NCBI GenBank assembly: GCA_900475325.1
Contig: LS483371.1
Location: forward strand, 310,001-374,000
Direction: 5' to 3'
Length of the DNA stretch: 64,000 nt
Source of the DNA: Paucimonas lemoignei
GTDB taxonomy: Bacteria; Pseudomonadota; Gammaproteobacteria; Pseudomonadales; Pseudomonadaceae
This document shows, in pieces, positions 32,335 to 42,682 of the stretch. The notes beneath the pieces are model-generated. The model was not told where the DNA came from, did no database searches, and saw only the letters and a list, made by a program, of their open reading frames with translations. A program made the translations under genes and the position numbers. The number at the start of each line of letters is the position of its first letter. Positions within the stretch are counted from its first letter, which is position 1.

Positions 32335-32589
32335 GGGCAAATATCCTCAGGTCGATAACGGCCGCGACGGCCTTGAAATAGGCGTCAGGGTGGCGCTCCG
32401 CTTGCGCGGGGTCAAGAGGCAAGCTCGTCGCGGCAGGCTTTATGGATTGAGTAGGGAGAGTGTGCTAAAAAGACTCGGCGTCTTGATTGGGCCCAAGCCC
32501 CTGTAGATCAGGAGTTCGCGGCAGGATCAGGCTGCCGGTGCCAGGCAGAACAGGCAAATAAACACGCCGCGGCGATGCTAGGGCAGGAT

Positions 32590-33000
32590 ATGGAACAGCA
32601 TTCATCAGCACTGAAAGTCATGGTCATCGATGATTCGAAGACCATCCGCCGCACGGCCGAGACGCTGCTGAAAAATGTCGGCTGCGAGGTCATCACCGCA
32701 ATCGACGGGTTCGATGCGTTGGCCAAGATCGCCGACAATCACCCGCGAATCATCTTTGTCGACATCATGATGCCGCGCCTTGATGGCTATCAGACCTGCG
32801 CTTTGATCAAGAACAACCGCGCCTTCAAGTCGACGCCGGTGATCATGCTGTCGTCCAAGGACGGCCTGTTCGACAAGGCCAAGGGGCGAATCGTGGGGTC
32901 CGATCAGTTTTTGACCAAGCCTTTCAGCAAGGAAGAGCTGCTCAACGCTATCAAAGCTCACGTACCAGGGTTCGTCGCAGTGGAACAACAGATACCGTGA
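32590..33000 (+). CDS. pilG: Twitching motility response regulator PilG
   Basis: 136 aa, a stand-alone receiver domain. VMVIDDSKTIRRTAETLL, phospho-acceptor Asp in IIFVDIMMPRLDGY, Thr/Ser in VIMLSSKDG and Lys in FLTKPFSKEEL. It starts at ATG 32590, with AGGGCAGG upstream. In the Pil-Chp system PilG acts on pilus extension and cAMP signalling. First gene of the pilGHIJ-chpA-chpC cluster. Confidence 0.95.
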   Translation: MEQHSSALKVMVIDDSKTIRRTAETLLKNVGCEVITAIDGFDALAKIADNHPRIIFVDIMMPRLDGYQTCALIKNNRAFKSTPVIMLSSKDGLFDKAKGRIVGSDQFLTKPFSKEELLNAIKAHVPGFVAVEQQIP

Positions 33001-33046
33001 TGCCCGCCCTTACCGGTTGCGGGCATCCATCCTTATGGGGAACAGC

Positions 33047-33412
33047 ATGGCTCGAATTCTGATCGTCGACGACTCGCCGACTGAAATGTACAAACTGACC
33101 GGCATGCTGGAAAAGCACGGTCATGAAGTCCTCAAGGCCGAAAATGGCGCCGATGGCGTGGCCCTGGCCCGTCAGGAAAAACCCGACGCGGTTCTGATGG
33201 ACATCGTCATGCCCGGCCTGAATGGTTTTCAGGCGACCCGCCAGCTGACCAAGGACGCCGACACCAGCATGATCCCTGTGATCATGATCACCACCAAGGA
33301 TCAGGAAACCGACAAGGTCTGGGGCAAACGCCAGGGCGCGCGGGACTACCTGACCAAGCCGGTGGATGAAGAAACCCTGATGAAAACCCTGAACGCGGTA
33401 CTCGCCGGCTGA
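33047..33412 (+). CDS. pilH: Twitching motility response regulator PilH
   Basis: 121 aa from ATG 33047, stand-alone receiver (ARILIVDDSPTEMYKLTGMLEKHGHEV, AVLMDIVMPGLNGFQATRQL, IMITTKDQETDKVWGKRQGARDYLTKPV). GGGGAAC lies just upstream. PilH acts in the other direction to PilG, as a phosphate sink or activator of retraction. A start at 33017 is possible but adds unrelated residues. Confidence 0.95.
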   Translation: MARILIVDDSPTEMYKLTGMLEKHGHEVLKAENGADGVALARQEKPDAVLMDIVMPGLNGFQATRQLTKDADTSMIPVIMITTKDQETDKVWGKRQGARDYLTKPVDEETLMKTLNAVLAG

Positions 33413-33425
33413 TCGCCGGTTCGTC

Positions 33426-33965
33426 ATGGCTGAGTCCCAGACTGCCTTCCAGCTGCTGTTCGACATCGATAAGCGGTGTCGGGCGCTAGCGGCGGGCCTG
33501 CCGTTTCAGGAAACCCGCCAGCAGGACTGGAGCGGCATCGGGTTCCGCATGGGTGAGCGTTGCTACGTGGCGCCCATGGGTGAAATCAGTGAAATCCTCC
33601 ATGAACCGCGTTACGCCGTGCTGCCGGGGGTCAAGCCTTGGGTCAAGGGCGTTGCGAACCTGCGCGGTCGGCTGTTGCCGATCATGGACCTGTGCAGCTT
33701 CTTTGGTCATGAACTGTCCCCGGTGCGCAAGCAGCGTCGGGTGCTGGTGGTCGATCATCAAGAGGTGTTTGCCGGGCTGATGGTCGATGAGGTGCTGGGT
33801 TTGCAGCATTTCAGTCAGATCAGTCTGATGCCGATCCAAGGCAGTGAAGGGGCTGAGCCCATGGCGCCTTTCATGAGTGGGCAGTTTTTGCGTGAGCACG
33901 CCTGGCTGGTGTTCAGCCCCGCCGCGCTGGCGCAATCTCCGGGGTTTATGGATGTGGCGCTGTGA
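33426..33965 (+). CDS. pilI: Chemotaxis adaptor PilI (CheW-like)
   Basis: 179 aa. The CheW domain (about 35-165: WSGIGFRMGERCYVAPMGEISEILHEPRYAVLPGVKPWVKGVANLRGRLLPIMDLCSFFG, RVLVVDHQEVFAGLMVDEVLGLQHF) couples PilJ to ChpA. No strong Shine-Dalgarno precedes ATG 33426, 13 nt after the pilH stop, so coupling with pilH is likely. Confidence 0.93.
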   Translation: MAESQTAFQLLFDIDKRCRALAAGLPFQETRQQDWSGIGFRMGERCYVAPMGEISEILHEPRYAVLPGVKPWVKGVANLRGRLLPIMDLCSFFGHELSPVRKQRRVLVVDHQEVFAGLMVDEVLGLQHFSQISLMPIQGSEGAEPMAPFMSGQFLREHAWLVFSPAALAQSPGFMDVAL

Positions 33966-34014
33966 ACCAGACTTTATGTGAACACGGCCTGGGTGAGCTG
34001 ACGGCTTCGAACCG

Positions 34015-34299
34015 GTGGGAGCGAATTCATTCGCGAAGGCTGCATTCCAGGCGAAACACATGCATTGGATGTACCGGCCCTTTCGCGAATGAATTCGCTC
34101 CCACAGGTTTGGCGCCCAGCGGTCAATCGGAGTTGTTTTCTCAACTGAGTCCTGTTCCAGCTGCGGGTCCGACTTTGGCTGAGGACGTCTCGACCCGGTG
34201 GGAGCGAATTCATTCGCGAAGGCTGCATTCCAGGCGAAACACATGCATTGGATGTACCGGCCCTTTCGCGAATGAATTCGCTCCCAGAGGTTTGGCGCC
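34015..34299. repeat. Two copies of a 102-bp BIME, 183 bp apart
   Basis: 34015-34116 and 34198-34299 match except for one base (CACAGG to CAGAGG). Each holds an inverted REP pair (GTGGGAGCGAATTCATTCGCG) around a CTGCATTCCAGGCG...GATGTACCGGCC spacer. The copy-to-copy period is 183 bp, as in the array at 25563. This is the pilI-pilJ gap, so it interrupts the pil-chp operon without a gene inside. Confidence 0.9.
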
Positions 34300-34360
34300 A
34301 GCCGCTGGTTTTTTTGTTTTGTGGATACGCCATCAGCTCGTCCACACAGGGGCCTGATTC

Positions 34361-36403
34361 ATGAGTAAGCCAGACAGATCGTTAGAGGGCGCACGCAGTC
34401 GCTCGCAGATTATCGTGCTGTTTGTCGCGCTGATCATTTTCATCGTTTTGCTGTTCGTCAATTTCGCGTACCTGAACACTCAATCGACCTACGACAAACA
34501 GTACATCGGGCATGCGGGTGAGTTGCGCGTGCTGTCCCAGCGTATTGCCAAGAACGCTACCGAAGCCGCCGCAGGCAAGCCACAGGCGTTCAAGCTGCTG
34601 GCCGATGCGCGTAACGACTTTGACATGCGCTGGGGCTTTTTGCGCAAGGGCGACAAAGGCACCGGCCTGCCGCCTGCGCCGCAGGGTGTGCGTGAGGAGT
34701 TGGGCGCTGTGCAGGCTGATTGGGAAGCGCTGCGCAAAAGCACTGATGTGATTCTGGCCAGCGAGCAAACCGTGTTGTCCCTGCATCAGGTCGCAGCGAC
34801 TCTCGCCGAGACCATCCCGCAGTTGCAAGTCGAGTACGAGAAAGTCGTCGAGATCCTCTTGCAAAGTCGTGCACCCGCCACCCAAGTGGCGGTGGCGCAG
34901 CGTCAGTCGTTGCTGGCTGAGCGGATTCTCGGTTCGGTCAATAAGGTACTGTCCGGTGATGACGCAGCGGTTCAGGCTGCCGATAAATTCGGGCGCGATG
35001 CCAGTCAGTTCGGCCAGGTGCTCAGCGGCATGCTCGAAGGCAATCTGACCCTGCGCATCGCCCGGGTGGAAGACCCCGACGCACGCGCGCGGCTGGCGGA
35101 AATCGCCGAGCTGTTCCAGTTCGTGTCCGGCTCGGTGGACGAAATCCTGGAGACCTCCCCTGAGCTGTTCGAGGTGCGAGAGTCGGCTGGCAATATCTTT
35201 AACAGCTCGCAAACCCTGCTCGATGAAACCTCGGTGCTCGCCAACCGCCTTGAGCAACTGGCCAACGCCCGCTCTTCGCACACCATCGGCGGTTATGTGC
35301 TGGGCTTGCTGGCGTTGATGTCGATCATCCTGATTGGCCTGGTGATGGTCCGCGAAACCAACCGCCAGCTGCGTGAAACCGCCGAGAAAAACGAGCGCAA
35401 TCAGAACGCGATCATGCGTCTGCTCGATGAGATCGAAAACCTCGCGGACGGCGACCTGACCGTTGCTGCGTCGGTCACTGAAGACTTCACGGGGGCCATC
35501 GCCGACTCCATCAATTACTCCATCGATCAGCTTCGCGAGCTTGTGGCCACCATCAACCTCACCGCCGAGCAAGTGTTCGGCGCGGTCAAGGACACTCAGA
35601 CCACCGCCACACAGCTGGCTGCCGCGTCCGAGCATCAGGCGCTGCAGATTGCCGCCGCGTCCACGGCCATCAACCGCATGGCGGGCTCCATCGATCTGGT
35701 CTCGGCCAATGCCCATGAGTCCTCCTCGGTGGCCGAGCGCTCAGTGACCATCGCTAACAAAGGCAACGAGGTGGTGCACAACACCATCACCGGCATGGAC
35801 AACATTCGCGAGCAGATTCAGGACACCTCCAAACGCATCAAACGGTTGGGTGAGTCTTCCCAGGAAATTGGCGACATTGTCAGCCTGATCGATGACATTG
35901 CCGACCAGACCAACATCCTGGCCCTCAACGCCGCCATTCAGGCCTCCATGGCCGGTGACGCGGGGCGCGGGTTTGCGGTGGTAGCCGATGAAGTGCAGCG
36001 GCTGGCCGAGCGCTCGTCTTCGGCGACCAAGCAGATCGAAACCCTGGTGCGCGCGATTCAGAACGACACCAACGAAGCGGTCATCTCCATGGAGCAGACC
36101 ACGACTGAAGTGGTTCGCGGCGCACGTTTGGCCCAGGACGCAGGTGTCGCGCTTGAGGAAATCGAAGGCGTCTCCAAGGTGCTGGCTGCGTTGATTCAAA
36201 GCATCACCAATGCCGCGCAGCAACAGGCGGACCTGGGCGAGCAGATTTCCCAGACCATGACCGTGATTCAGCAAACCACTTCGCAAACCACCTCGGGCAC
36301 GGCCGCCACCGCTCGCAGCATGGGCAACCTGGCAAAAATGGCCAGCGCAATGCGTCGCTCGGTCTCCGGCTTCACCTTGCCGTCGTCGAAGGACCACGGC
36401 TAA
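34361..36403 (+). CDS. pilJ: Methyl-accepting chemotaxis protein PilJ
   Basis: 680 aa. TM1 at about 18-41 ([22 protein letters not shown]), a periplasmic region to about 305 with two PilJ-type segments ([35 protein letters not shown]), TM2 at about 308-330 ([20 protein letters not shown]), a HAMP region, then the signalling domain with hairpin tip [41 protein letters not shown]. The C-terminus lacks an obvious NWETF-type CheR tether. It sits in the inner membrane and senses pilin or surface contact. Confidence 0.96.
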   Translation: MSKPDRSLEGARSRSQIIVLFVALIIFIVLLFVNFAYLNTQSTYDKQYIGHAGELRVLSQRIAKNATEAAAGKPQAFKLLADARNDFDMRWGFLRKGDKGTGLPPAPQGVREELGAVQADWEALRKSTDVILASEQTVLSLHQVAATLAETIPQLQVEYEKVVEILLQSRAPATQVAVAQRQSLLAERILGSVNKVLSGDDAAVQAADKFGRDASQFGQVLSGMLEGNLTLRIARVEDPDARARLAEIAELFQFVSGSVDEILETSPELFEVRESAGNIFNSSQTLLDETSVLANRLEQLANARSSHTIGGYVLGLLALMSIILIGLVMVRETNRQLRETAEKNERNQNAIMRLLDEIENLADGDLTVAASVTEDFTGAIADSINYSIDQLRELVATINLTAEQVFGAVKDTQTTATQLAAASEHQALQIAAASTAINRMAGSIDLVSANAHESSSVAERSVTIANKGNEVVHNTITGMDNIREQIQDTSKRIKRLGESSQEIGDIVSLIDDIADQTNILALNAAIQASMAGDAGRGFAVVADEVQRLAERSSSATKQIETLVRAIQNDTNEAVISMEQTTTEVVRGARLAQDAGVALEEIEGVSKVLAALIQSITNAAQQQADLGEQISQTMTVIQQTTSQTTSGTAATARSMGNLAKMASAMRRSVSGFTLPSSKDHG

Positions 36404-36474
36404 TGTTTGAAAAATGTACAGCGCCGTCTGCGGGACGCTGCAGCAGATCACCTGTCGTTCAGACTACTCGCTGG

Positions 36475-36622
36475 CGCGCAGTAAACACGAAACCTGTGGG
36501 AGCGAGCTTGCTCGCGAAGAGGCCGGGACATCGGTATATATTTCTGAAGGCGGGAGCATTGCCTTCGCGAGCAAGGTGGAGCGCCACCCCGGTGCTCCCA
36601 CAGGTTTCGTGTTTACTGCGCG
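36475..36622. repeat. Long inverted repeat enclosing a REP pair
   Basis: Perfect 29-bp arms (36475-36503, 36594-36622; CGCGCAGTAAACACGAAACC at the outer end) enclose another inverted REP of the GAGCGAGCTTGCTCGCGAAG type. It lies between pilJ and chpA. The outer part is not REP-like, which is unusual for BIMEs here. Confidence 0.85.
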
Positions 36623-36682
36623 ATAGCGCGGCGTCGAAGACGGGGCGGGACTTCCTAAAGGGCAGCACACGCTGGAGTCGTC

Positions 36683-39600
36683 ATGGTTGATCGGCACGAC
36701 TACGTAGCGCTGGAGTGGGTCAAAGGCGAAATCGCCGAAACCCTCAAACAGGCTCGCCACGCGCTTGAGGCGTTCATGGCCGACCCCGCTGACGGGGGGG
36801 CGATGGATCAATGCCTGGACTGCGTGCATCAGGTGCATGGCAGCCTGCAGATGATCGAGTTCTACGGCGCAGCCTTGCTGGCTGAAGAGATCGAGCAACT
36901 GGCGCTGGCCTTGCAGCAGGGCCATGTCGACCAACGCGCCGAAGCCGAGCAGCTGCTGATTCAGGCGCTGACCCAGCTACCGGCCTACCTGGACCGTATC
37001 CATTCGGCACGCCGGGATTTGCCGCTGGTGGTGCTGCCGTTGCTCAACGATCTGCGCAGTGCGCGGGGTGAAAGCCTGCTGTCGGAGACCAGCCTGTTTG
37101 CACCGCAACTGCTCAGCGTGCCAGCCCTGGATCCGCAAGCGCTTGAACGTCGCGACAGCCCCGAACTGCCCGCCCTGCTGCGCAAATTGCGACAGACCCT
37201 GCAAGCCGCTCTGGTCGGCCTGTTGCGCGAGCAGGACGTGCAGGCGCAACTCGGCTTAATGGGCAAAGTCTTCGCTCGCCTGGAGCAACTGTGCGATGAC
37301 GCCCCGCTCGGGCCGTTGTGGCAGATCGCTTCGGCGCTGGTGGAAACCATGGTCAATGGCAACTTCACCAACAGCCCGGCCTTGCGCAGCCTGTTCAAGG
37401 ACGCCGACAAAGAACTCAAGCGCCTGCTGGACCAAGGCATCGCCGGCATCAACCAGCCCGCGCCCGATGAGCTGCTCAAAAGCCTGCTGTTCTATATCGC
37501 CAAATCCGACAGCCTCGCGCCGCGCATGGTCGACATCAAGGATCAGTACGGCCTGGACGAAGCGCTACCCGAACTGCCACGGCAGGAACGCAGCAGCATC
37601 GAAGGGCCGGATCGCGATGCCATGCGTTCGGTGATCAGCGCCCTGTGTGAGGAGCTGGTGCGGGTCAAAGAGCGTCTGGACGTGTTCGTGCGCGGCGACC
37701 GCAAGTCGGTCAGCGAGTTGAACGGGCTGCTGCCGCCGTTGCGCCAGATCGCCGACACCTTGGCGGTGCTGGGTTTCGGCCAGCCGCGCAAGGTGATCAT
37801 TGATCAGCTGGCGGTTGTGCAGGGCCTGGCTCAGGGTCAGCGCGAGCCCAGTGATGCGGCGCTGATGGATGTCGCCGGGGCGCTGCTGTATGTGGAAGCG
37901 ACCCTGGCAGGCATGGTGGGTACCGTTGAACCGGCCAGCCGTGAAGAAAGCCGTTTGCCCACCACCGACCTGACGCAGATTCATCAGTTGGTGATCCGCG
38001 AAGCGCGGGTGGTGTTGCAGCAGGCCAAAGACGTGATCATTGATTACATCGACGGCGAGTGGGACCGGCAGCGCCTTGATCCTCTTTCCGCGTTACTGGT
38101 GCAAGTGCGTGGCGCCTTGGCGATGATCCCGCTGGCCCGCGCCGCCAGCCTGTTGGCCGCCTGCAACGAATACATCCACGAACACCTGCTGGTCGACGAA
38201 ACCCGTCCGGCGTGGACTCAGCTCGACAGCCTGGCCGACACCATCACCGGCATCGAGTACTACCTGGAGCGCATGGGCGAAGACCATGAGTCGCCGGGCG
38301 AACAGGTGCTCGACATGGCCCAGGAAAGCCTCGCGCGGCTGGGCTACTTCCCGACACTGGAAGCTCAGGGCGTGCCGCTGTTGGACGAAATCATCAGCCA
38401 GGACGAAATCCTTGAGCTGCAAGCGCTCAACGCACTGGTCAGCCCAACGCAGACCATTGCCGACGTCCTCGCCAGCCCGGTCAGCGCCGTTAACCCGCCC
38501 GCCCGCCACATGCCCGCCAGCTTGCTGCCGCCGCCCGCCGATGAAGAAGGTGTGGATGACGAGCTGCTGGAAGTCTTTCTCGAAGAAACCGATGAAGTGC
38601 TCGCCGCCTTGCGCGAGTACTTGCCGCAATGGATAGGCTCGCTGGGCGATGCACGCAGCAATACCACGGCGCTGGCCGAAGTGCGCCGCGCCTATCACAC
38701 CCTCAAAGGCAGTGGCCGGATGGTGCGGGCGCTGATTCTCGGCGAGCTGGCCTGGGCGGTTGAAAACTTGCTCAACCGGGTGCTGGAAAACAGCGTCCGC
38801 CCCACCGCTGATGTTCAGCAACTGCTCAATGAAGTGCTGCTGTTGCTGCCGGACATCATCAAGGATTTTGCCGAAGGCGAGCAGCATCAGCGCGACGATG
38901 TGGACCTGCTTGCCGCTCGTGCCCATGCATTGGCCAAAGGTCAGGGGCCGTTGACCTTCGCAGCAGCCACGGCCAGCGAGGAAGACGAGGCGCTCGACCC
39001 GCAACTGCTGGAGATTTTCCGCCAGGAAGCCCTCAGCCACCTGGACAGCCTCAAGCGTTTTCTCGACACCAATGCTGCGGATCCTTCGCCCGCCATCAGC
39101 GACGAATTGCTGCGCGCGTTGCACACCCTCAAAGGCAGTGCCTCCATGGCTGGGGTGGTGCCGATTGTCGAGCTGGCCAACCCGCTGGACCAGATGATGC
39201 GCGAGTACAAAGCGCACATGATCGCCCTGAGCCCGCCGGAGCTGACGCTCTTGCGCAGCGCCGAGCCGCTGTTCCTCAAGGGGCTGGCGCAATTATCGAA
39301 ACACCCGCTGGGGCCGATCCCCGGTGCGGCAAAACTGATCGAAAGCGCCTACGCGTTGCTGCAGGAGCGGCTGGCGGCGGTGCTCAGTGCGTCCAACAAC
39401 GGGCTGCGGAGCAAGCGCAACCCGCAACTGATCGAAAGCTTTTTGGCCGAAGGCATGGACATCCTGTTGGACGCCGAAAACCTGCTGCAACGCTGGCGTG
39501 AACACCCCGGCGAACGCCAGGAACTCACCGCTTTGCTCGATGAGCTGACCACGCTGGGGCACGGCGCGCACTTGGCCGACCTCCCGCAGGTGGACGAGCT

Positions 39601-42600
39601 GTGCGAAGCCTTGCTGGATTTATATGGCGCCGTGGAAGAAAGCAGCCTGGCGGTCAGCGAGCTGTTTTTCGATGAGGCCGAGCAGGCCCACGAAGCCCTG
39701 ATCAACATGCTCGATCAAGTAGCGGCGGGGCAGGAAGTCCAGCCGCAGCCCGAACGGGTCCAGGCGCTGCGTGACCTGCTTGGTCAGGCGCTTGACCCGT
39801 CAGCCACGGGTTTGATCAAAAGCGACGGCAGCCAGGTGCAGCGCATCACGGATCTTGCCCAGGCCACCGCACAGTTGAGCGATGAGCAGGCGGTCGCGCT
39901 GGACTGGGATGCGCTGGATGACGAAATCGTCGAGATCTTCCTCGAAGAAGCCGTGGATATTCTCGACAGCGCCGGGCAAGCCTTGCAGCGTTGGCTGGAT
40001 GAACCGGACAGCGCCTTGCCGTTGCCGTCATTGCAGCGCGACCTGCACACCCTCAAGGGCGGTGCACGCATGGCCGAAATTGGCCCGGTCGGTGATCTGG
40101 CCCATGAGCTGGAGGCCTTGTATGAAGGGCTGTCCGACCGACGCTTCAGCCACTCGTCCGAACTGGCGGGGTTGTTGATCAGCAGCCACGACCAGTTGGC
40201 GCACATGCTGGACCAGTTGCAGAGTAAACAGCCGCTGAGTGATCCGACCGAGCTGGTCGCGGCCATCAACGCGGTTAGGCTGGGCAGCGCGATTGGCCAG
40301 GGCAGCGAGCCGCAAGACAAGCCCGAGGCGGCCGCGCCAGCGCCTGACGGGCCGGACGCAGAGTTACTGGAGATCTTTCTCGAAGAAGGTTTCGACATCA
40401 TCGAAAGCTCCGGCGCCGCCTTGGCGCGCTGGCAGGCCGAGCCCGAGAACCTGCTGGAGGTGGAAAACCTGCTGCGCGATCTGCACACCTTGAAAGGTGG
40501 CGCGCGCATGGTTGCCATCACTCCGATTGGGGACCTGGCCCATGAGCTGGAATCGCTCTATGAAGGGCTGTCTGCCGGGGCGTTGCGCGTCAACCCGCTG
40601 ACCATCAGCCTGCTGCAAAGCGGTCATGATCTGCTCGCCGACATGCTTGATGCGGTGCGCGAAGACAAACCCCTGCCCAGCGCCGAGTTATTGATTCAGA
40701 GCATCCGCAGGCAGGCAGACCCGGCTACCGCTCAGGTGGGCGAGGCGCCGGCGCCGGTGATCGTTGCGCCGCCGCCTGAGCCAGCCCCGACACCCGCGCC
40801 GCCACCTAAGGCATCGAGCGAAGCTGACGCCGAGCGCTCGGCCAGCGAGATGGTCAAGGTGCCTGCCGAAGAGCTGGAAACCCTGGTCAACCTGGCGGGT
40901 GAGACGTCGATTTTCCGTGGGCGTATCGAGCAGCAGGTCATTGATGCCGAAGGCACGCTCGTGGAAATGGCTACCACCATTGAGCGGATGCGCGACCAGT
41001 TGCGCCGTCTGGACATGGAGACTCAAGGCAGCATCCTCAGCCGTGAGCAGGTGCAGGCCGAGCGGTTGGGCTATGAAGACTTCGACCCGCTGGAAATGGA
41101 CCGGCATTCGCAATTGCAGCAATTGTCCCGCGCGCTGTTCGAGTCCGCGTCCGACCTGATGGACCTCAAGGAAACCCTCGACAGCCGGGCCAGCGACGCC
41201 CAGACCCTGCTGTTGCAGCAAGCACGGGTCAACACCGATTTGCAGGAACGCCTGATGCGCACGCGCATGGTGCCGTTCGAGCGCCTGGTGCCGCGCCTGC
41301 AGCGCATCGTGCGGCAGGTGTCGGGGGAGTTGAACAAGAAAGTCCATTTCGAGATCGACAATGCCCAGGGGCAGATGGACCGCAGCGTGCTTGAACGCAT
41401 GGTCGCGCCGCTGGAGCACATGTTGCGCAATGCCATCGACCATGGCCTGGAAAGCGCTGAAAAACGTCTGTCCCAGGGCAAGCCGGAGGTGGGCAGCATC
41501 ACGTTGAGCCTCAAACACCAGGGCGCCGACATCGTGATCGAGATGACCGATGACGGCGCGGGGGTCGACCTGGAGGCTGTGCGCCGCAAGGCACGCAAGC
41601 GCGGGATGATCGGCGCCGATGCCAACCCTGGGGCTCATGAAACCTTGCAGTTCATCCTCGCGCCAGGGTTCTCGACCGCCGAAACCGTGACGCAGATTTC
41701 CGGGCGCGGCATCGGCATGGATGTGGTGCACGCCGAGGTCAAACAGCTGGGCGGCACCATGGTGATTGAATCCGTGCAGGGGCAGGGCGCCTTGTTCAGG
41801 ATCCGCTTGCCGTTCTCGGTATCGGTCAACCGGGCGCTAATGGTGCAATGCGGCGAAGAGCAATACGCGGTGCCGCTCAACACGGTCGAAGGCATCGTGC
41901 GGGTCATGCCCAATGAGCTGGAGGCCTGCTATCAAACATCGCCGCCGCGCTACCAATACGGCCAGCGCAGTTACGAGTTGCGTTACCTGGGTGAGCTGCT
42001 CAACAACAGCCAGCCCCCCAAGCTGATCGGCCAGACCGAGCCATTGCCGGTGCTGCTGGTCCATGTTCAGGACCAATGGGTCGCGGTGCAGGTCGATGCG
42101 CTGGCGGGCTCGCGGGAAATCGTCGTGAAAAGCCTCGGGCCGCAGTTTGCCAGGGTGCAGGGGGTCTCCGGTGCGACCATCCTCGGGGATGGCCGGGTCG
42201 TGCTGATCCTTGATTTGCTGGCGCACATCCGTGCGCTGCACAGTCGCCTGGCGGCGCAGCAATCCTCCGGGGTCGTAGCAACCGCTTACAACGACGCCGA
42301 GCAGGCGCGGCCATTGCTGGTGATGGTGGTGGACGACTCGGTGACCGTGCGCAAGGTCACCAGCCGTTTGCTGGAACGCAATGGCATGACCGTGCTCACC
42401 GCCAAGGATGGGGTCGACGCCATGGCGCTGCTGCAGGATCGGGTGCCCGACATCATGCTGCTGGACATCGAAATGCCGCGCATGGATGGCTTCGAAGTCG
42501 CCAGCCAGGTTCGCGCCGACCCCCACCTCAAGGATCTGCCGATCATCATGATTACCTCCCGATCAGGCCAGAAACACCGCGACCGGGCCATGGCCATTGG

Positions 42601-42682
42601 TGTCAACGAATACCTGAGCAAGCCGTATCAGGAATCGATGCTGCTCGAAAGTATCGCCCACTGGAGCCAGGTCAATGCCTAA
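36683..42682 (+). CDS. chpA: Hybrid chemotaxis histidine kinase ChpA
   Basis: 1999 aa. An N-terminal degenerate Hpt-like region (HQVHGSLQM near residue 55) and further helical domains are followed by four canonical Hpt domains with phospho-acceptor His at about 672, 814, 1122 and 1268 (each HTLKGS/G). A Pro/Ala linker follows, then the dimerisation helices (about 1385-1470), the HATPase with HMLRNAIDHGLE near 1580 and GRGIGMDVV near 1673, a CheW domain (about 1700-1850), and a receiver with Asp at 1928 (LLDIEMPRMDG). P. aeruginosa ChpA is about 2470 aa with six Hpt, Spt and Tpt domains, so this is a shorter version. It signals to PilG and PilH. The stop overlaps chpC by 8 nt. Confidence 0.96.
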   Translation: MVDRHDYVALEWVKGEIAETLKQARHALEAFMADPADGGAMDQCLDCVHQVHGSLQMIEFYGAALLAEEIEQLALALQQGHVDQRAEAEQLLIQALTQLPAYLDRIHSARRDLPLVVLPLLNDLRSARGESLLSETSLFAPQLLSVPALDPQALERRDSPELPALLRKLRQTLQAALVGLLREQDVQAQLGLMGKVFARLEQLCDDAPLGPLWQIASALVETMVNGNFTNSPALRSLFKDADKELKRLLDQGIAGINQPAPDELLKSLLFYIAKSDSLAPRMVDIKDQYGLDEALPELPRQERSSIEGPDRDAMRSVISALCEELVRVKERLDVFVRGDRKSVSELNGLLPPLRQIADTLAVLGFGQPRKVIIDQLAVVQGLAQGQREPSDAALMDVAGALLYVEATLAGMVGTVEPASREESRLPTTDLTQIHQLVIREARVVLQQAKDVIIDYIDGEWDRQRLDPLSALLVQVRGALAMIPLARAASLLAACNEYIHEHLLVDETRPAWTQLDSLADTITGIEYYLERMGEDHESPGEQVLDMAQESLARLGYFPTLEAQGVPLLDEIISQDEILELQALNALVSPTQTIADVLASPVSAVNPPARHMPASLLPPPADEEGVDDELLEVFLEETDEVLAALREYLPQWIGSLGDARSNTTALAEVRRAYHTLKGSGRMVRALILGELAWAVENLLNRVLENSVRPTADVQQLLNEVLLLLPDIIKDFAEGEQHQRDDVDLLAARAHALAKGQGPLTFAAATASEEDEALDPQLLEIFRQEALSHLDSLKRFLDTNAADPSPAISDELLRALHTLKGSASMAGVVPIVELANPLDQMMREYKAHMIALSPPELTLLRSAEPLFLKGLAQLSKHPLGPIPGAAKLIESAYALLQERLAAVLSASNNGLRSKRNPQLIESFLAEGMDILLDAENLLQRWREHPGERQELTALLDELTTLGHGAHLADLPQVDELCEALLDLYGAVEESSLAVSELFFDEAEQAHEALINMLDQVAAGQEVQPQPERVQALRDLLGQALDPSATGLIKSDGSQVQRITDLAQATAQLSDEQAVALDWDALDDEIVEIFLEEAVDILDSAGQALQRWLDEPDSALPLPSLQRDLHTLKGGARMAEIGPVGDLAHELEALYEGLSDRRFSHSSELAGLLISSHDQLAHMLDQLQSKQPLSDPTELVAAINAVRLGSAIGQGSEPQDKPEAAAPAPDGPDAELLEIFLEEGFDIIESSGAALARWQAEPENLLEVENLLRDLHTLKGGARMVAITPIGDLAHELESLYEGLSAGALRVNPLTISLLQSGHDLLADMLDAVREDKPLPSAELLIQSIRRQADPATAQVGEAPAPVIVAPPPEPAPTPAPPPKASSEADAERSASEMVKVPAEELETLVNLAGETSIFRGRIEQQVIDAEGTLVEMATTIERMRDQLRRLDMETQGSILSREQVQAERLGYEDFDPLEMDRHSQLQQLSRALFESASDLMDLKETLDSRASDAQTLLLQQARVNTDLQERLMRTRMVPFERLVPRLQRIVRQVSGELNKKVHFEIDNAQGQMDRSVLERMVAPLEHMLRNAIDHGLESAEKRLSQGKPEVGSITLSLKHQGADIVIEMTDDGAGVDLEAVRRKARKRGMIGADANPGAHETLQFILAPGFSTAETVTQISGRGIGMDVVHAEVKQLGGTMVIESVQGQGALFRIRLPFSVSVNRALMVQCGEEQYAVPLNTVEGIVRVMPNELEACYQTSPPRYQYGQRSYELRYLGELLNNSQPPKLIGQTEPLPVLLVHVQDQWVAVQVDALAGSREIVVKSLGPQFARVQGVSGATILGDGRVVLILDLLAHIRALHSRLAAQQSSGVVATAYNDAEQARPLLVMVVDDSVTVRKVTSRLLERNGMTVLTAKDGVDAMALLQDRVPDIMLLDIEMPRMDGFEVASQVRADPHLKDLPIIMITSRSGQKHRDRAMAIGVNEYLSKPYQESMLLESIAHWSQVNA

